This document shows positions 54,282 through 63,447 of a DNA stretch of 64,000 nucleotides, one piece after another. Both the position numbers and the translations under genes were made by a program. The stretch's first letter is position 1. Each line of letters starts with the position of its first letter. The notes beneath the pieces were generated by a model that was not told the origin of the DNA, did no database searches, and worked only from the letters and a program-made list of their open reading frames with translations. Source of the DNA: Daejeonella rubra (GTDB lineage Bacteria > Bacteroidota > Bacteroidia > Sphingobacteriales > Sphingobacteriaceae); NCBI RefSeq assembly GCF_900103545.1, contig NZ_FNHH01000003.1, forward strand, positions 1 through 64,000. Direction: 5' to 3'.

Positions 54282-55088
54282 TTATCTGGAAGTTGCACGT
54301 CCGTACCCCCGATTCTGCTGTGATTTACGATTGTTGTCCTGAAGCTGAACATTAGGATTCGGGGGCATATTCTCAATTTGTTGTTTTTCCATGTCCCTTC
54401 TTACATGATTATAGGCTTCAGAATATTCGTCTTTTTGGGGATTAGGATTATTTAAGATATTCCGGAGACCTCTTACAACCAAATAGGAAAGACCGCCATC
54501 TAATAGTACAGAAAGCACCAGTGCGGCACGGTCAGATAGTATTCCTTTTCGTTCACTAGCCCGATGCTGTAATAATGTTCCATCGGAAAGCTGTACGAGG
54601 CCGCCATTCCGATACAGTTCCTTTTGAATATCCGAAAGTGTCTCCCCATTAACTTTCTCCGGCACTTTAATCTTATCGGGGTCATAGGATATAAATTCCT
54701 TGGTTTCAGGATCGTATTCGATCACCCAGGATTTCTTCTTGCCCTCCGGTGTATGGTAGGTTTTTTGAACATTGCTGAGCGTACCAAGTTCCAATTGGTC
54801 GGCTTCTGCATCTATCAGTAAAGGATGTTTCTGCGCTTCTTTGTAAATTGGATGAAGTTGAATTGTTGTTTTTCCTTCAGGCGTTCTGTCCAGTGATAGT
54901 TTGGCGTCCAGTCTTTCGATACGAAAACCATCACTTTGCAGTTCATTAAGAGTAATGAGGTCTGTTCGCCTGCCGGACAGCAAAGCATCCAGATTTTCAC
55001 GTTCAAGGATTAGGCTACCATCCCGGTAAAGCCCCAGCTTTTCCAGATCCGTTAACGGCAGTTCCTTTTCAAAAAATATATTTTCCAT
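54282..55088 (-). CDS. DUF4099/DUF3945-domain protein
   Basis: The protein has 268 residues. The opening KELPLTDLEKLGLYRDGSLI and LLSGRRTDLITLN match DUF4099, and the middle AKLSLDRTPEGKTTIQLHPI and WVIEYDPETKEFISYDPDKI matches DUF3945, two domains found together in Bacteroidota conjugative elements. A short hydrophobic stretch (ALVLSVLLDGGLSYLVV, about 191-207) is likely buried. The tail is Asn/Gln-rich. The biochemical role is unknown; neighbours suggest DNA processing or establishment after transfer. Confidence 0.8.
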   Translation of the reverse strand: MENIFFEKELPLTDLEKLGLYRDGSLILERENLDALLSGRRTDLITLNELQSDGFRIERLDAKLSLDRTPEGKTTIQLHPIYKEAQKHPLLIDAEADQLELGTLSNVQKTYHTPEGKKKSWVIEYDPETKEFISYDPDKIKVPEKVNGETLSDIQKELYRNGGLVQLSDGTLLQHRASERKGILSDRAALVLSVLLDGGLSYLVVRGLRNILNNPNPQKDEYSEAYNHVRRDMEKQQIENMPPNPNVQLQDNNRKSQQNRGYGRATSR

Positions 55089-55111
55089 AAAGAAGGATTT
55101 AAAGGGTTTTT

Positions 55112-56302
55112 CTAACGTTTAATACCATGGGCCGCAATCTCCGACTCTGGTGTTTGTAGTGGTTCAATGATTTTTTTTTGGACGGTTTTACCTGTGGCCA
55201 GCTCCTGTTTAGCATGAAGTAGGGATCCATACAGGCCATCAGACCTGGAAAGGATAAAAGTGTTTCCACTGTTCTGATCTTCCATGCGGAGGCGACCCTG
55301 TTTTAAATGCCCCTGCACTTTGTACACGGTATCCTTATAGGGAATTTCATCACCTGTAGATAAGAATTTGGTGCTTGTTTCTGCTTTTATTTCCTGTTTC
55401 CTTTCTATGCTGGTCAGGTAGTTAAAGATCTTTTCGGCATCAGCAGCCGCACTGTGGATCTCAAAGGGAGTTTCTTGCAATACCTTAATCCAGCTACCGA
55501 CATAGGCGGCATGCTGTCCTGGGTCATGGCCGATCCGAAATTCCTGACCAATCAATAAGGAAGCGATCTCCGCCCGGAGTTCTTCGCGAGCGTAATCTTC
55601 AGTCCCGAACCTATTCATAATACTCCGATCCAGACGGTCGGTATGCCCAGTCCAATGCCCCAGTTCATGCAGGAGGGTGGCGTAGTATTTACCTGGCTCA
55701 TCGAATTGTTCGCGGAGAGGCATAGTAATCTGGTCAGCTATCGGGCTGTAGAAAGCCCGGTCGCCTGCCCGGTGATGAATGGCAGCCGCGGATTGCATAA
55801 TAAGACTTTCTGCACGCTCAAGAGGATTCCAGGTTAAAGACTTGGTGTCTTGCCTTTCAAGAGAAGGGATGCCCTTAATCTGTTCAGCATTAAAAACCCA
55901 AGCCGAAGTAATAATCGGTTTTGCGAGTTTTAAATTTATTTTTACGGGCTGACCCTGTTCATTTAAAACCGGTTTCCCTTTTTCATCTCGCTTGGTCTGT
56001 TGATCCGTTGTTTTAACAAATTGGATCATAGTACCTTTTTCGCCTTTTTTAACTTGCCAGTCACTGGCTGCAGCCTGCTTAAAAGTCATCCATCGGGGGT
56101 CTTCCCTCTCCGCAAGCAAAAGCATTAAGGTATTGATGCCTTTGTATCGGTTACCGGTCTGGACGTTATAAGGCAATTCAAAAGCTGGCAGATTTTCGCT
56201 GCTCCAGGGTTTTTGCCAGGGAGCGGTTCCGGCTTTAAGCTGTTCGATCAATTTTTCAGCAACCTGAATATGCAGGGCTTTTGCTTTTTCACCGGCCATC
56301 AT
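55112..56302 (-). CDS. ArdC-like antirestriction protein with zincin-like peptidase domain
   Basis: The protein has 396 residues. The N-terminal ssDNA-binding ArdC/DUF1738-type domain (about 8-145) contains KAGTAPWQKPW and YKGINTLMLLL. The second domain is a zincin-like metallopeptidase with HELGHWTGHTDRL, the HExxH-type zinc site being His212 to His216 with a third ligand downstream in AREELRAEIASLL. ArdC proteins protect incoming single-stranded DNA from restriction in the recipient. Its first 14 bp overlap the small gene upstream. Confidence 0.85.
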   Translation of the reverse strand: MMAGEKAKALHIQVAEKLIEQLKAGTAPWQKPWSSENLPAFELPYNVQTGNRYKGINTLMLLLAEREDPRWMTFKQAAASDWQVKKGEKGTMIQFVKTTDQQTKRDEKGKPVLNEQGQPVKINLKLAKPIITSAWVFNAEQIKGIPSLERQDTKSLTWNPLERAESLIMQSAAAIHHRAGDRAFYSPIADQITMPLREQFDEPGKYYATLLHELGHWTGHTDRLDRSIMNRFGTEDYAREELRAEIASLLIGQEFRIGHDPGQHAAYVGSWIKVLQETPFEIHSAAADAEKIFNYLTSIERKQEIKAETSTKFLSTGDEIPYKDTVYKVQGHLKQGRLRMEDQNSGNTFILSRSDGLYGSLLHAKQELATGKTVQKKIIEPLQTPESEIAAHGIKR

Positions 56303-56450
56303 CTACCTCCTCTTCTGCCGGCAAAAAGTCAGATTGATCTACACCATAAACGGCTGCTTCATCCAAGGTTAGACTGATAGTTCCACCCTCTGACAAGTGG
56401 TTGAGTTTATTCTCAAGCGATTGCTGTGCTTTCTTTAAATGTTGTTTCAT
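56289..56450 (-). CDS. 53-residue acidic protein preceding the ArdC-like gene
   Basis: The product starts MKQHLKKAQQSLENKLNHLS and ends ...DQSDFLPAEEEVDDGR. The last 14 bp overlap the ardC-like start, which suggests coupled translation, and it fills the gap between the M23 peptidase gene and ardC. It may be a helical regulator or chaperone. No family was recognised. Confidence 0.6.
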   Translation of the reverse strand: MKQHLKKAQQSLENKLNHLSEGGTISLTLDEAAVYGVDQSDFLPAEEEVDDGR

Positions 56451-56462
56451 AAATTCTAATTT

Positions 56463-56993
56463 TTACTGAAAAGGCGGACTGGATACCTGTTGCTCCATTG
56501 CCTTTTTAAGAAAAAGCAATGGATGTATGTACTTGTCACCAAACCTGATACTGAAATGCAAATGTTCCCCGGTCGCTCTTCCTGTGGATCCGGTGATACC
56601 AATAGGTTGACCAGCCAAAATCGTCTGACCAGCTTTGACGAGCGTATGAGAAAGATGCCCGTAGAGGCTTTGAATATTCCCGTGGTCTATTCTCACATAA
56701 TTTCCCAGAATGTGATGCTTGCCTGTTTCACAAACTATACCATCCATGATACTATAAACGGGGTCATTGCGGGCGGCGAGATCTACCGCACCGTGAAAAT
56801 CTGGTTTGCCAAGTATCGGGTGAATACGCCATCCAAAGGATGAGGTGACGATCAAATGCGCTAAGGGCAGACTGATATTAACTACAGGAACGCCAGGCGG
56901 GTGAATATCCTGGGCGATTATTTTTACCGGTGACAAAAGGAGCAGAAAAGTAATGCAGTTGATAATACCTTTATACCCAGTGTTCCGGTTCAT
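56463..56993 (-). CDS. M23-family peptidoglycan endopeptidase of the conjugative element
   Basis: The protein has 176 residues with a hydrophobic export signal (INCITFLLLLSPVKIIA). The LytM/M23 zinc site is complete: His67 and Asp71 in DFHGAVDLAA, and H-L-H (144-146) in GEHLHFSIR, after SSFGWRIHPI. It would open the cell wall locally for assembly of the transfer machine. Its start overlaps the stop of the 142-residue gene upstream by 4 bp (ATGA). Confidence 0.85.
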   Translation of the reverse strand: MNRNTGYKGIINCITFLLLLSPVKIIAQDIHPPGVPVVNISLPLAHLIVTSSFGWRIHPILGKPDFHGAVDLAARNDPVYSIMDGIVCETGKHHILGNYVRIDHGNIQSLYGHLSHTLVKAGQTILAGQPIGITGSTGRATGEHLHFSIRFGDKYIHPLLFLKKAMEQQVSSPPFQ

Positions 56994-57418
56994 CGGCCTA
57001 TATTGGGGCTTTGGCCACGGTCTTGTTCATCCGTATAACCACGGTCGATCCAGTCATCTACGAATACTATAGAAGCGATACGCACAGTTTCATTCCTGAT
57101 TGCAAGCTTCAAGGCTTCTTTTATCTGACCTGAAGCCTGAAGTGCATAGACGTCAAGAATTCCTACGATATCCTTACTATCCAGATAATCTATCCCATAA
57201 ATAGCGGAACGAAGGCTTTCCAGTATTAAAGATGCCGGCTTTAATAAAAATAAAGCATCAGAGCTGTATAAGCCTATATTATTATCATCAAAACGTACAA
57301 ATACCTCATCATTCTCGTGCACGACATTTGTAATCGATCCCGTTTGTCCCTGCCTGTTAGCAGGATCCTGGGTCAGGTTGGGATGTACCATGACCACTTT
57401 ATCTACCAATTCATCCAT
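56990..57418 (-). CDS. 142-residue conjugative-element protein, paralog A
   Basis: The sequence begins MDELVDKVVMVHPNLTQDPA and contains NRQGQTGSIT, an SH3-like strand pattern FVRFDDNNIGLYSSDALFLL, and a helical C-terminal half. It is the same length as the gene just upstream, and the two share VHPxLxxDPxNRQGQxG and GLYSxDALxxLKP. They are therefore duplicates that have diverged. No catalytic motif is visible. Confidence 0.7.
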   Translation of the reverse strand: MDELVDKVVMVHPNLTQDPANRQGQTGSITNVVHENDEVFVRFDDNNIGLYSSDALFLLKPASLILESLRSAIYGIDYLDSKDIVGILDVYALQASGQIKEALKLAIRNETVRIASIVFVDDWIDRGYTDEQDRGQSPNIGR

Positions 57419-57466
57419 AACATTTTATTTTTATAGCATTTCATAACTGTTAATCATTGAAGCAAC

Positions 57467-57895
57467 CTAACGGGCGTGAACATAGTCACGCTCTTCAGCC
57501 TGGCTTTGTTCCCTGATTGGATTCAGTTTATCCTGTAAGGGTATTGTACTATGAGATAAAGTCTGGTAACTGGTCATAGCCAGTTCCATTGCATCTTTAA
57601 TCTGTTTGGGTGAACCCGCCTCCAGGAGCATACTGATGCGCAGCATGGCTTTAAAATCTTGAGGATCTAGGTCCTGAACGTGGTTAAGCAGGTCTTTATA
57701 GATTTCATTGTGTGGTTTTAATGCAAGCAGTGCATCGACAGAATACAGACCTAATGGGCCTTTGCCAAAACCCACAAATACTTCATCTTGTCCAAGATCT
57801 GCTGTGGCAACAATGCCAACCTGACCCTGACGGTTCACAGGATCATTCATAAGTTCCGGGTGAACCAGAACTACAGTACCAGTTAATTCTTCCAT
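57467..57895 (-). CDS. 142-residue conjugative-element protein, paralog B
   Basis: This paralog of the adjacent gene begins MEELTGTVVLVHPELMNDPV with NRQGQVGIV and VGFGKGPLGLYSVDALLALK, then a helical part (DPQDFKAMLRISMLLEAGSP). The first 60 residues are likely a KOW/SH3-like barrel. The product is encoded just below the MobC coupling-protein gene on the same strand. The function is unknown. Confidence 0.7.
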   Translation of the reverse strand: MEELTGTVVLVHPELMNDPVNRQGQVGIVATADLGQDEVFVGFGKGPLGLYSVDALLALKPHNEIYKDLLNHVQDLDPQDFKAMLRISMLLEAGSPKQIKDAMELAMTSYQTLSHSTIPLQDKLNPIREQSQAEERDYVHAR

Positions 57896-57993
57896 GATAA
57901 TTTGTTATAAGGCTGGAAGGAGGGCTTCGCCGTTCTTCCATAACTTTTAATTTGAATTGAAAAATGAGTGAGGATCTTAAGCCGCAAAAAGAC

Positions 57994-60033
57994 TTATTTT
58001 TTGAAACCAGGCTTCATAGATCCTTTTGAAGTTGGGGCAGGCTGAGGTGCTGCCATAGGTTTAAACTGCCTGACCATCTCCTGTACTTCGCAATTTATCT
58101 TATTGAAATTTTGTAGCAGTACTTCTTCTTTCCGGCCTTTAAAATCATAGTAAAAAGGAAGCTCGCGATAAGCCTGCTCTTCTTTTTTGATCGCTTTTAA
58201 ATCCAGATTAATTCTGCAGTTAACCGCAGAGGTTTCATACTGGCCGGTAAACTTTTCTACAGCATCGGCAGCAAGAATGCCGACCATTTCTCCTGCTTTT
58301 AAAGAGGCAATCTTTCCCGCAGGAATCAGAGGTTCCAGCTTTTCATTCAGGGATACAGATGTTTTAGTCCTGTCAATAGAGAGGCTTTCGCCTAGCTGCT
58401 TAACCTTGCCAAACAGCCGCTCCAACCATTCCAGCGTTTCTTTATTTCTTACCGACCCTGAAAGTACATTACCTACTACAGCGGTTATGGTGGCGGCAGT
58501 TTCCTTTCCATATTGCTGCTTTAGCTGAGGCAGCTCCTGAAGTCCCAAAAGGACAGCAGTCAAATTCGATCTGGCCTGGGCAATCAGATTTTCGATTTTA
58601 TGGCAGTATAAAGTGGGTGCCTCATCTATTACCAAACCTACCGGAATATTGCCTCTGGAATTGACAAGCCTGGTTATCCGGTTAAGAATAACCGAGTAAC
58701 AAGCCGAGTTTATACTCTGAGTATTTGGATCATTTGCCAGTACAAGAACCCCCGGATGAGCTTGGTCGCTGATCTTCAGATCGAAGTCATCACCGGAAAA
58801 TACCCAAAAGGTTTCTTTAGTGGCCAGACGGCTAATAAAGATCTTAAGTGTTCCAACCTGGCCTTCCAGCTGATCAAAAGCACGAGCTTTATAGGCCGTC
58901 ATAAAAGGGGATAGCAATGAAGCAAGTTCCTTATTACTAAACAAGGTGCTGAATATGTCTTCATATGAAAGGTTAAGGAAAGCAAGTACATGAGGAAAAC
59001 TTGAGTATTGCCCTCCATTATACTTACTGAAAAAGTAAATGCAGGAGGCAAGGAAGTTGATGGCTGACTGGGTAAAAAACTGATCACTGCCTCCTGATTT
59101 ATCTCCTTTTTTCATCGCCTCGACCAGACCTTCAGCGGTTTCAGACGCATCAGCCAGGGTAGATAAATAAGCTGCCCGCCACGGATTAACCCTCCTGCTT
59201 TTTTCCGGCTCGCTAAGGTTAACAACGTGAAACTCATAGTTACGGCATTTCCCTTTTTGTTTAGCCAGTAAGTAGTGGTAATAGGCCACTTTACCCAAAT
59301 CAGGAAACTTGAAATCGTATAAACACAAGGTGAATTCAAGAGCCATGAATTGCCTGATCACAGGCATTACAACTCCAAAACTTTTACCACTGCCGGGTAC
59401 TCCGCAGAGCAATGTTCCGCGAAATACATTTTCCAACACGATGTAACCCTTACGGACTTTCTTCTTGTAATAGAATAATGTTGGGATATTAACAGCGTAC
59501 GGAGTGAGTTTTGGCTTAGTGGCCTGCATAAAGGATTCGCCCTCGACATTCCATTTATCCTTGCCCAGATTGGAGCTTATGATCTTAGATACATTATCCA
59601 TTGCGATATGTACCACGATAGCACCCAAAAAAGCAGAAGTTATGTACCCGATATCATACCAGTTGGTATGAGGGAAGACGATCCCTCCGCTCTTTCCATA
59701 GAACCAAAGTCCACCAATAAAAATCAGCAGGCCCGCGGTTAGCGGATATACAATGGAATTTTTAGGGTTAAGGTCTTTTTTCTTTCGGCTGAGTGTTCCA
59801 ACCGAAACCAGGCAAATCAGAATCAGGGTAAATAACCTGCTGTTTAAAGGATCTTTGTAGATTATTATTTTAGCCATTCTCTCTAAAAAATGAGAAAGAC
59901 CATAATGCTCGCTTATTGCTGTGCCGGTTATTTTGCGAGCATAGACAAATAGTAATACGTCAAAGACTACAGAAAGATAAATACCAAATTGCAGGAAGCG
60001 GTGCAACGATTGCTGTTCTTTCGTTTCTTCCAT
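57994..60033 (-). CDS. mobC: MobC/VirD4-type coupling protein (T4CP)
   Basis: The protein has 679 residues. Up to four membrane segments fall in the first 145 residues, as in the YWFCY-type T4CPs of Bacteroidota. Walker A GVPGSGKS (211-218) and Walker B GLVIDEAPT are in place, followed by NLTAVLLGLQELPQLKQQYG, the usual TraG/VirD4 helix. It couples the relaxase-DNA complex to the secretion channel and hydrolyses ATP. The relaxase (MobA/B) expected next to it is absent; a divergent metal-resistance cassette lies at its 5' side instead. Confidence 0.9.
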   Translation of the reverse strand: MEETKEQQSLHRFLQFGIYLSVVFDVLLFVYARKITGTAISEHYGLSHFLERMAKIIIYKDPLNSRLFTLILICLVSVGTLSRKKKDLNPKNSIVYPLTAGLLIFIGGLWFYGKSGGIVFPHTNWYDIGYITSAFLGAIVVHIAMDNVSKIISSNLGKDKWNVEGESFMQATKPKLTPYAVNIPTLFYYKKKVRKGYIVLENVFRGTLLCGVPGSGKSFGVVMPVIRQFMALEFTLCLYDFKFPDLGKVAYYHYLLAKQKGKCRNYEFHVVNLSEPEKSRRVNPWRAAYLSTLADASETAEGLVEAMKKGDKSGGSDQFFTQSAINFLASCIYFFSKYNGGQYSSFPHVLAFLNLSYEDIFSTLFSNKELASLLSPFMTAYKARAFDQLEGQVGTLKIFISRLATKETFWVFSGDDFDLKISDQAHPGVLVLANDPNTQSINSACYSVILNRITRLVNSRGNIPVGLVIDEAPTLYCHKIENLIAQARSNLTAVLLGLQELPQLKQQYGKETAATITAVVGNVLSGSVRNKETLEWLERLFGKVKQLGESLSIDRTKTSVSLNEKLEPLIPAGKIASLKAGEMVGILAADAVEKFTGQYETSAVNCRINLDLKAIKKEEQAYRELPFYYDFKGRKEEVLLQNFNKINCEVQEMVRQFKPMAAPQPAPTSKGSMKPGFKK

Positions 60034-60132
60034 AATTAATTAAATAAAGGGTGAGATATTAAAAAACTGTGAATTCTCCTTAATGAGTTTTAAGTTTTAT
60101 CATTCATGCAAGTCGCTTTATCAAAAAATCAT

Positions 60133-60164
60133 TATTTAAGCAATTGCTTAAATACGTATCTTTG
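60133..60164 (+). promoter_or_regulatory. ArsR-type operator and promoter of the metal cassette
   Basis: A perfect 22-bp palindrome spans 60133-60154 with half-site TATTTAAGCAA. It ends 2 bp before TATCTTTG (60157-60164), a perfect Bacteroidota -7 box, so a bound repressor would block polymerase. The arsR ATG is 17 bp further on. Confidence 0.8.
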
Positions 60165-60181
60165 TAACTTGATATTTTGAT

Positions 60182-60550
60182 ATGAGCGCATGTAAGAGAA
60201 TTTTTGCTGATTTAGGGCAGATCAATAATTGCAGGGAAATCATAAAAAAAAACCAGCAATCTTTTTCTGAACTTTCCCAGGTTGTAGCTTTAGCGGGAAA
60301 TGAAGTACGATTAAAAATACTTTTCATTTTAGATCAGGAACATGAATTGTGCCCCTGTGATTTAAGCGATATTCTGGAAATGACGATTCCAGCTATTTCA
60401 CAGCATCTTCATAAATTGAAAAATGGCAGCGTTATACAATCGCGAAAGTCCGGTCAGACGATATTCTATTCGGTTTGCCCATCCCATTTACATCTGCTCA
60501 AACCCTTATTCAGTATCATAAAAAATCAATCAGCAACAATACGAGTATGA
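60182..60550 (+). CDS. ArsR/SmtB-family metal-responsive repressor
   Basis: The protein has 122 residues and a winged helix-turn-helix (VVALAGNEVRLKILFILDQE, TIPAISQHLHKLKNGSVI). The ELCPCDLSDIL motif corresponds to the alpha3N metal site ELCVCDL, whose two cysteines bind As(III), Cd or similar ions. It likely represses the downstream transport genes by binding the palindrome before its start. Its stop overlaps the next start by 4 bp (ATGA). Confidence 0.85.
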   Translation: MSACKRIFADLGQINNCREIIKKNQQSFSELSQVVALAGNEVRLKILFILDQEHELCPCDLSDILEMTIPAISQHLHKLKNGSVIQSRKSGQTIFYSVCPSHLHLLKPLFSIIKNQSATIRV

Positions 60551-61149
60551 AAAATGCAATTCAAAAAAGCTGGTTAGGTGGAATACTAGCAGCAATAGCT
60601 GCATCTCTTTGTTGTATTGCACCCTTGCTGGCCGTTTTTGGGGGGATAAGCGGTGCTGCCACTTATTTTAACTGGATGGAACCCTTTCGTCCTTATATGA
60701 TTGGCCTGACTATTCTGATCTTTGCGATAATCTGGTACCAGCAACTGGCTACCAGGCAGGGACAACAAGGGGATTGCTGCGAACCGGTAAAACGTTCGTT
60801 CTGGCAGTCTAAAAAGTTCTTACTGATCGTCACACTGTGTTCAGGAATGCTTATTTTCTTTCCCTATTACTCTTCCTTGTTTTATAGAACCCCTCGGCCA
60901 TCAGCCGCAGCTATTAGCCAAGCGAGATTCAGCTACGTCAAACTGAATATTAAAGGTATGAGCTGCGCGGATTGTACCAAACATATTGATGGATCTTTGC
61001 TGGAGATTAACGGTGTTGCAACTTCCCGCACATCCTTTGAAAAGTCAGAAACGATCGTACGCTATGACCCGGCTAAGACAAATGCCGACAGCATCAATCA
61101 TAAAATAAAAGAAATTGGGTATCAACCCACTTTGATCAAAAATAATTAA
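60547..61149 (+). CDS. merTP: MerT-MerP fusion, mercuric/metal transport protein
   Basis: The protein has 200 residues from the ATG that overlaps arsR. Residues 1-115 resemble MerT: an N-terminal membrane segment with paired Cys (LGGILAAIAASLCCIAPLLA), two more segments and a cytoplasmic Cys-Cys (GQQGDCCEP). After residue 135 comes an HMA domain of the MerP type with GMSCADCTKHIDGS. MerT takes up Hg(II) from periplasmic MerP; in fusions both are one chain. No mercuric reductase is encoded beside it, so mercury is not proven to be the metal. Confidence 0.85.
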   Translation: MKNAIQKSWLGGILAAIAASLCCIAPLLAVFGGISGAATYFNWMEPFRPYMIGLTILIFAIIWYQQLATRQGQQGDCCEPVKRSFWQSKKFLLIVTLCSGMLIFFPYYSSLFYRTPRPSAAAISQARFSYVKLNIKGMSCADCTKHIDGSLLEINGVATSRTSFEKSETIVRYDPAKTNADSINHKIKEIGYQPTLIKNN

Positions 61150-61153
61150 TCAT

Positions 61154-61369
61154 ATGGCAACAGCAATCCTGCTCAATTCTGTAATTACCTGTCCCAATTG
61201 CGGCTTTCAAAAAGAGGAAGAAATGCCGACCGATGCCTGCCAGTACTTTTATGAGTGCGAAAGATGTAAGATCCGCTTAAAGCCATCTGCGGGTGACTGC
61301 TGTGTGTTTTGCAGCTATGGAACGGTTAAATGCCCGCCTATCCAGCAGGGAACATCGTGCTGCAGTTAA
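61154..61369 (+). CDS. GDCCVxC-domain small metal-associated protein
   Basis: This 71-residue protein is Cys-rich. It has an N-terminal zinc-ribbon-like pair TCPNCGF, a second pair YECERCK, the family motif GDCCVFCSYGTVKCPPIQ and a terminal CCS. Proteins of this type accompany merTP-like genes in Bacteroidota and probably carry or shield a metal. It starts 4 bp after the MerTP stop and ends the cassette. Confidence 0.8.
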   Translation: MATAILLNSVITCPNCGFQKEEEMPTDACQYFYECERCKIRLKPSAGDCCVFCSYGTVKCPPIQQGTSCCS

Positions 61370-61385
61370 TCTTTGTAAGATGATT

Positions 61386-62216
61386 TCAGAAAGTATCTGC
61401 CTTTAATATATCACGATATTTAATTTGCAGGGTCAATGTCCTTCCGGAGATTTGTTTTTCAGTGAGTTCAATGTTCAGCACCTTGTTTTCTGGGAACGTG
61501 ACTTTTTTAAGCACATATATATTTCGGAAGGTTTTTTTGAAGCTGGATAAAGGGTAAAGCTGCCAGACCGGTTCAATTTCTATAGATTGTACGTTGGTAG
61601 CCTTATTAATTTTCTTATCTTCAATCTTGAAACGCAGCTCATCCATATCATAAGCCAGGTTCGTCTCATTTTTATAAGTTAAGTCGAGAAATATATCATC
61701 ACCGATAGTATAAACATGATTTAGTCTGGCTTTAAGCCCGTAAGCACTTGCTTTTCGTCCAGATCTGCTGTGATCTTTTAATATTGCCAAAGCGTAACTT
61801 TTCATTTCCTGCCCGGTCAGGCCGATACCCGGCACATCTAATGGACGCATTTGCTCCGGTAAAATTTGCACTTGCGAACTAATCACTGGATGCAGAACAC
61901 CTGGATACCGAAGGTTATACTGTGCGATAAAACTTTCTCCTATAATGGTAACCACGCCCATATAGTCTGCGTCAATAGTCAGGGAATCAGTTTTAATTTT
62001 TAGCCGAAGTATGTTCTTAACTGGCAGATCGCCTGCTATTCCCGATGTGGATATATCTACATAAGTAATAGGTTCAGGCGAAATAAAATGAAGTGAAACT
62101 CCCTCGCTAATAAAAATATCCGGCAAGTCTTTTCGGTAGATACCAGATACGCTTTGTGCATACATTTCCTGGAACAGGCTGAACACAGCTAGTAAAATGA
62201 CATATGTTGTTTTCAT
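61386..62216 (-). CDS. traN: Conjugative transposon protein TraN
   Basis: The protein has 276 residues with a signal peptide (ILLAVFSLFQEMYAQ). It has the TraN layout of CTnDOT-like elements: an N-terminal region with HFISPEPITYVDIS, then FIAQYNLRYPGVLHPV, MKSYALAILKDHS and a beta-rich end with TLTLQIKYRDIL. TraN is a VirB9-like periplasmic component of the outer part of the channel. It follows traM at 10 bp. Confidence 0.85.
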   Translation of the reverse strand: MKTTYVILLAVFSLFQEMYAQSVSGIYRKDLPDIFISEGVSLHFISPEPITYVDISTSGIAGDLPVKNILRLKIKTDSLTIDADYMGVVTIIGESFIAQYNLRYPGVLHPVISSQVQILPEQMRPLDVPGIGLTGQEMKSYALAILKDHSRSGRKASAYGLKARLNHVYTIGDDIFLDLTYKNETNLAYDMDELRFKIEDKKINKATNVQSIEIEPVWQLYPLSSFKKTFRNIYVLKKVTFPENKVLNIELTEKQISGRTLTLQIKYRDILKADTF

Positions 62217-62226
62217 AAAAAAAGAT

Positions 62227-63447
62227 TTAGTAGTTGTTTTGATTGGCTTTCAATTCGTCGGGATCTATGAGGTAGACTATCGTGTTATATTTGAGCTTTG
62301 CTTTATTCTGGCGAATCAGTTTGCTAACAGCGGTTGTTGTTGACTGAAACATTTTCTGAATCATACTCATAACCAGTTGATTGTTATTTTCAGCTTGTTG
62401 TTGAAGCGTAATGCCCTGGCTGGTACTGCCACCCAATTCCCTGGTAAATTCCCTGAAGGCTGAGGCTGGGACATACAGGCCCGGAAGCCCATCGTTGTCA
62501 TAAACATCCAGTTTTACGGGCAGGATGTTTTTCCCCTGCATGATCGTGGTTATGGTCAGGTTAACCCGCTGTCCACTAAAACCGGAGATCTGAGCAAACA
62601 AATAAGTACCTTTTTTTATCAGAAAGCGTCCCGCCACCATATCCTCCAATAAGCGAATCCTTAAACGTGAGCCTGCATAACCGGCAATATCCTGGTCAAT
62701 GATCGCAGTAATCAAAGTTTCATTTTGATTGGCAGTTATGGTGTTAAATACATGGGCATTAACATCAGATTTACTGACGGGTAATTTTTTGTTGCTTTTC
62801 GAGTCTTTTTCCATTAACTCAGTCTGCTGTTTCTGCTGCTGTTTTTCCCTGTAGTCGGGGTCATTGGCTTTCCCCATACTATCAACTAAAGCCATTTGCT
62901 GTCGGAATAGCTGCATAGGATCTGTTTGTTCAGGTGCAGTCAGGCGATAACTGGTAACAGGGGGTTGTTGGCTCATCTTTGCCAGAGCTTCTGCGAGAGC
63001 CTTATCCTGCTGTTCTGGCGATCTTGACTTCCTGATCAGGAGGGAAGCATTTGGAAAATTGTTATTGGAACCGATTGGTTTTTCCTGTGAGGCCATTCCA
63101 TATTTTCGGTTCATGGCTTTATAGATAGAGTCAAGCATTCGCTTTTCTTTATCGTTATATAATGAATTTGGATCCTGATTACTGGCCTGCTCTTCCTGGA
63201 TCTGTCCGATAGCAGTATAACCATCTGCTTTTTTATACTCATTACGGTAAGCATCCAGCTTATCTGTTAGCGCCTGGTTTCTGACCTGATCAGATACACC
63301 GGCAAGGTTTACTTGCAGAGAGTCTTTACCTGCTTGTGGTGGTGTTTCTTTACCAAAGCTGCTCTTATAGACATAAAAGAAAATGCACACAAAAGGCAGT
63401 ATAATCAGCGGTATAATGTACCGTGGCTTTTTAAAATCTATCTTCAT
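62227..63447 (-). CDS. traM: Conjugative transposon protein TraM
   Basis: The protein has 406 residues. A single N-terminal membrane segment (IIPLIILPFVCIFFYVYKS, about 11-29) is followed by a long Gln/Lys-rich linker and a C-terminal domain (VNAHVFNTITANQNETLITA, LEDMVAGRFLIKKGTYLFAQ, LDVYDNDGLPGLYVPASAFR) that matches VirB10-like TraM. It bridges the inner and outer membranes in the channel. Its start overlaps the traL stop by 4 bp. Confidence 0.88.
   Translation of the reverse strand: MKIDFKKPRYIIPLIILPFVCIFFYVYKSSFGKETPPQAGKDSLQVNLAGVSDQVRNQALTDKLDAYRNEYKKADGYTAIGQIQEEQASNQDPNSLYNDKEKRMLDSIYKAMNRKYGMASQEKPIGSNNNFPNASLLIRKSRSPEQQDKALAEALAKMSQQPPVTSYRLTAPEQTDPMQLFRQQMALVDSMGKANDPDYREKQQQKQQTELMEKDSKSNKKLPVSKSDVNAHVFNTITANQNETLITAIIDQDIAGYAGSRLRIRLLEDMVAGRFLIKKGTYLFAQISGFSGQRVNLTITTIMQGKNILPVKLDVYDNDGLPGLYVPASAFREFTRELGGSTSQGITLQQQAENNNQLVMSMIQKMFQSTTTAVSKLIRQNKAKLKYNTIVYLIDPDELKANQNNY

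Noticed and set aside
60182..61369. Arsenic-resistance operon
   Set aside because: ArsR is a family name only; the partner is a MerT/MerP-like fusion and no arsB, acr3 or arsC is present.
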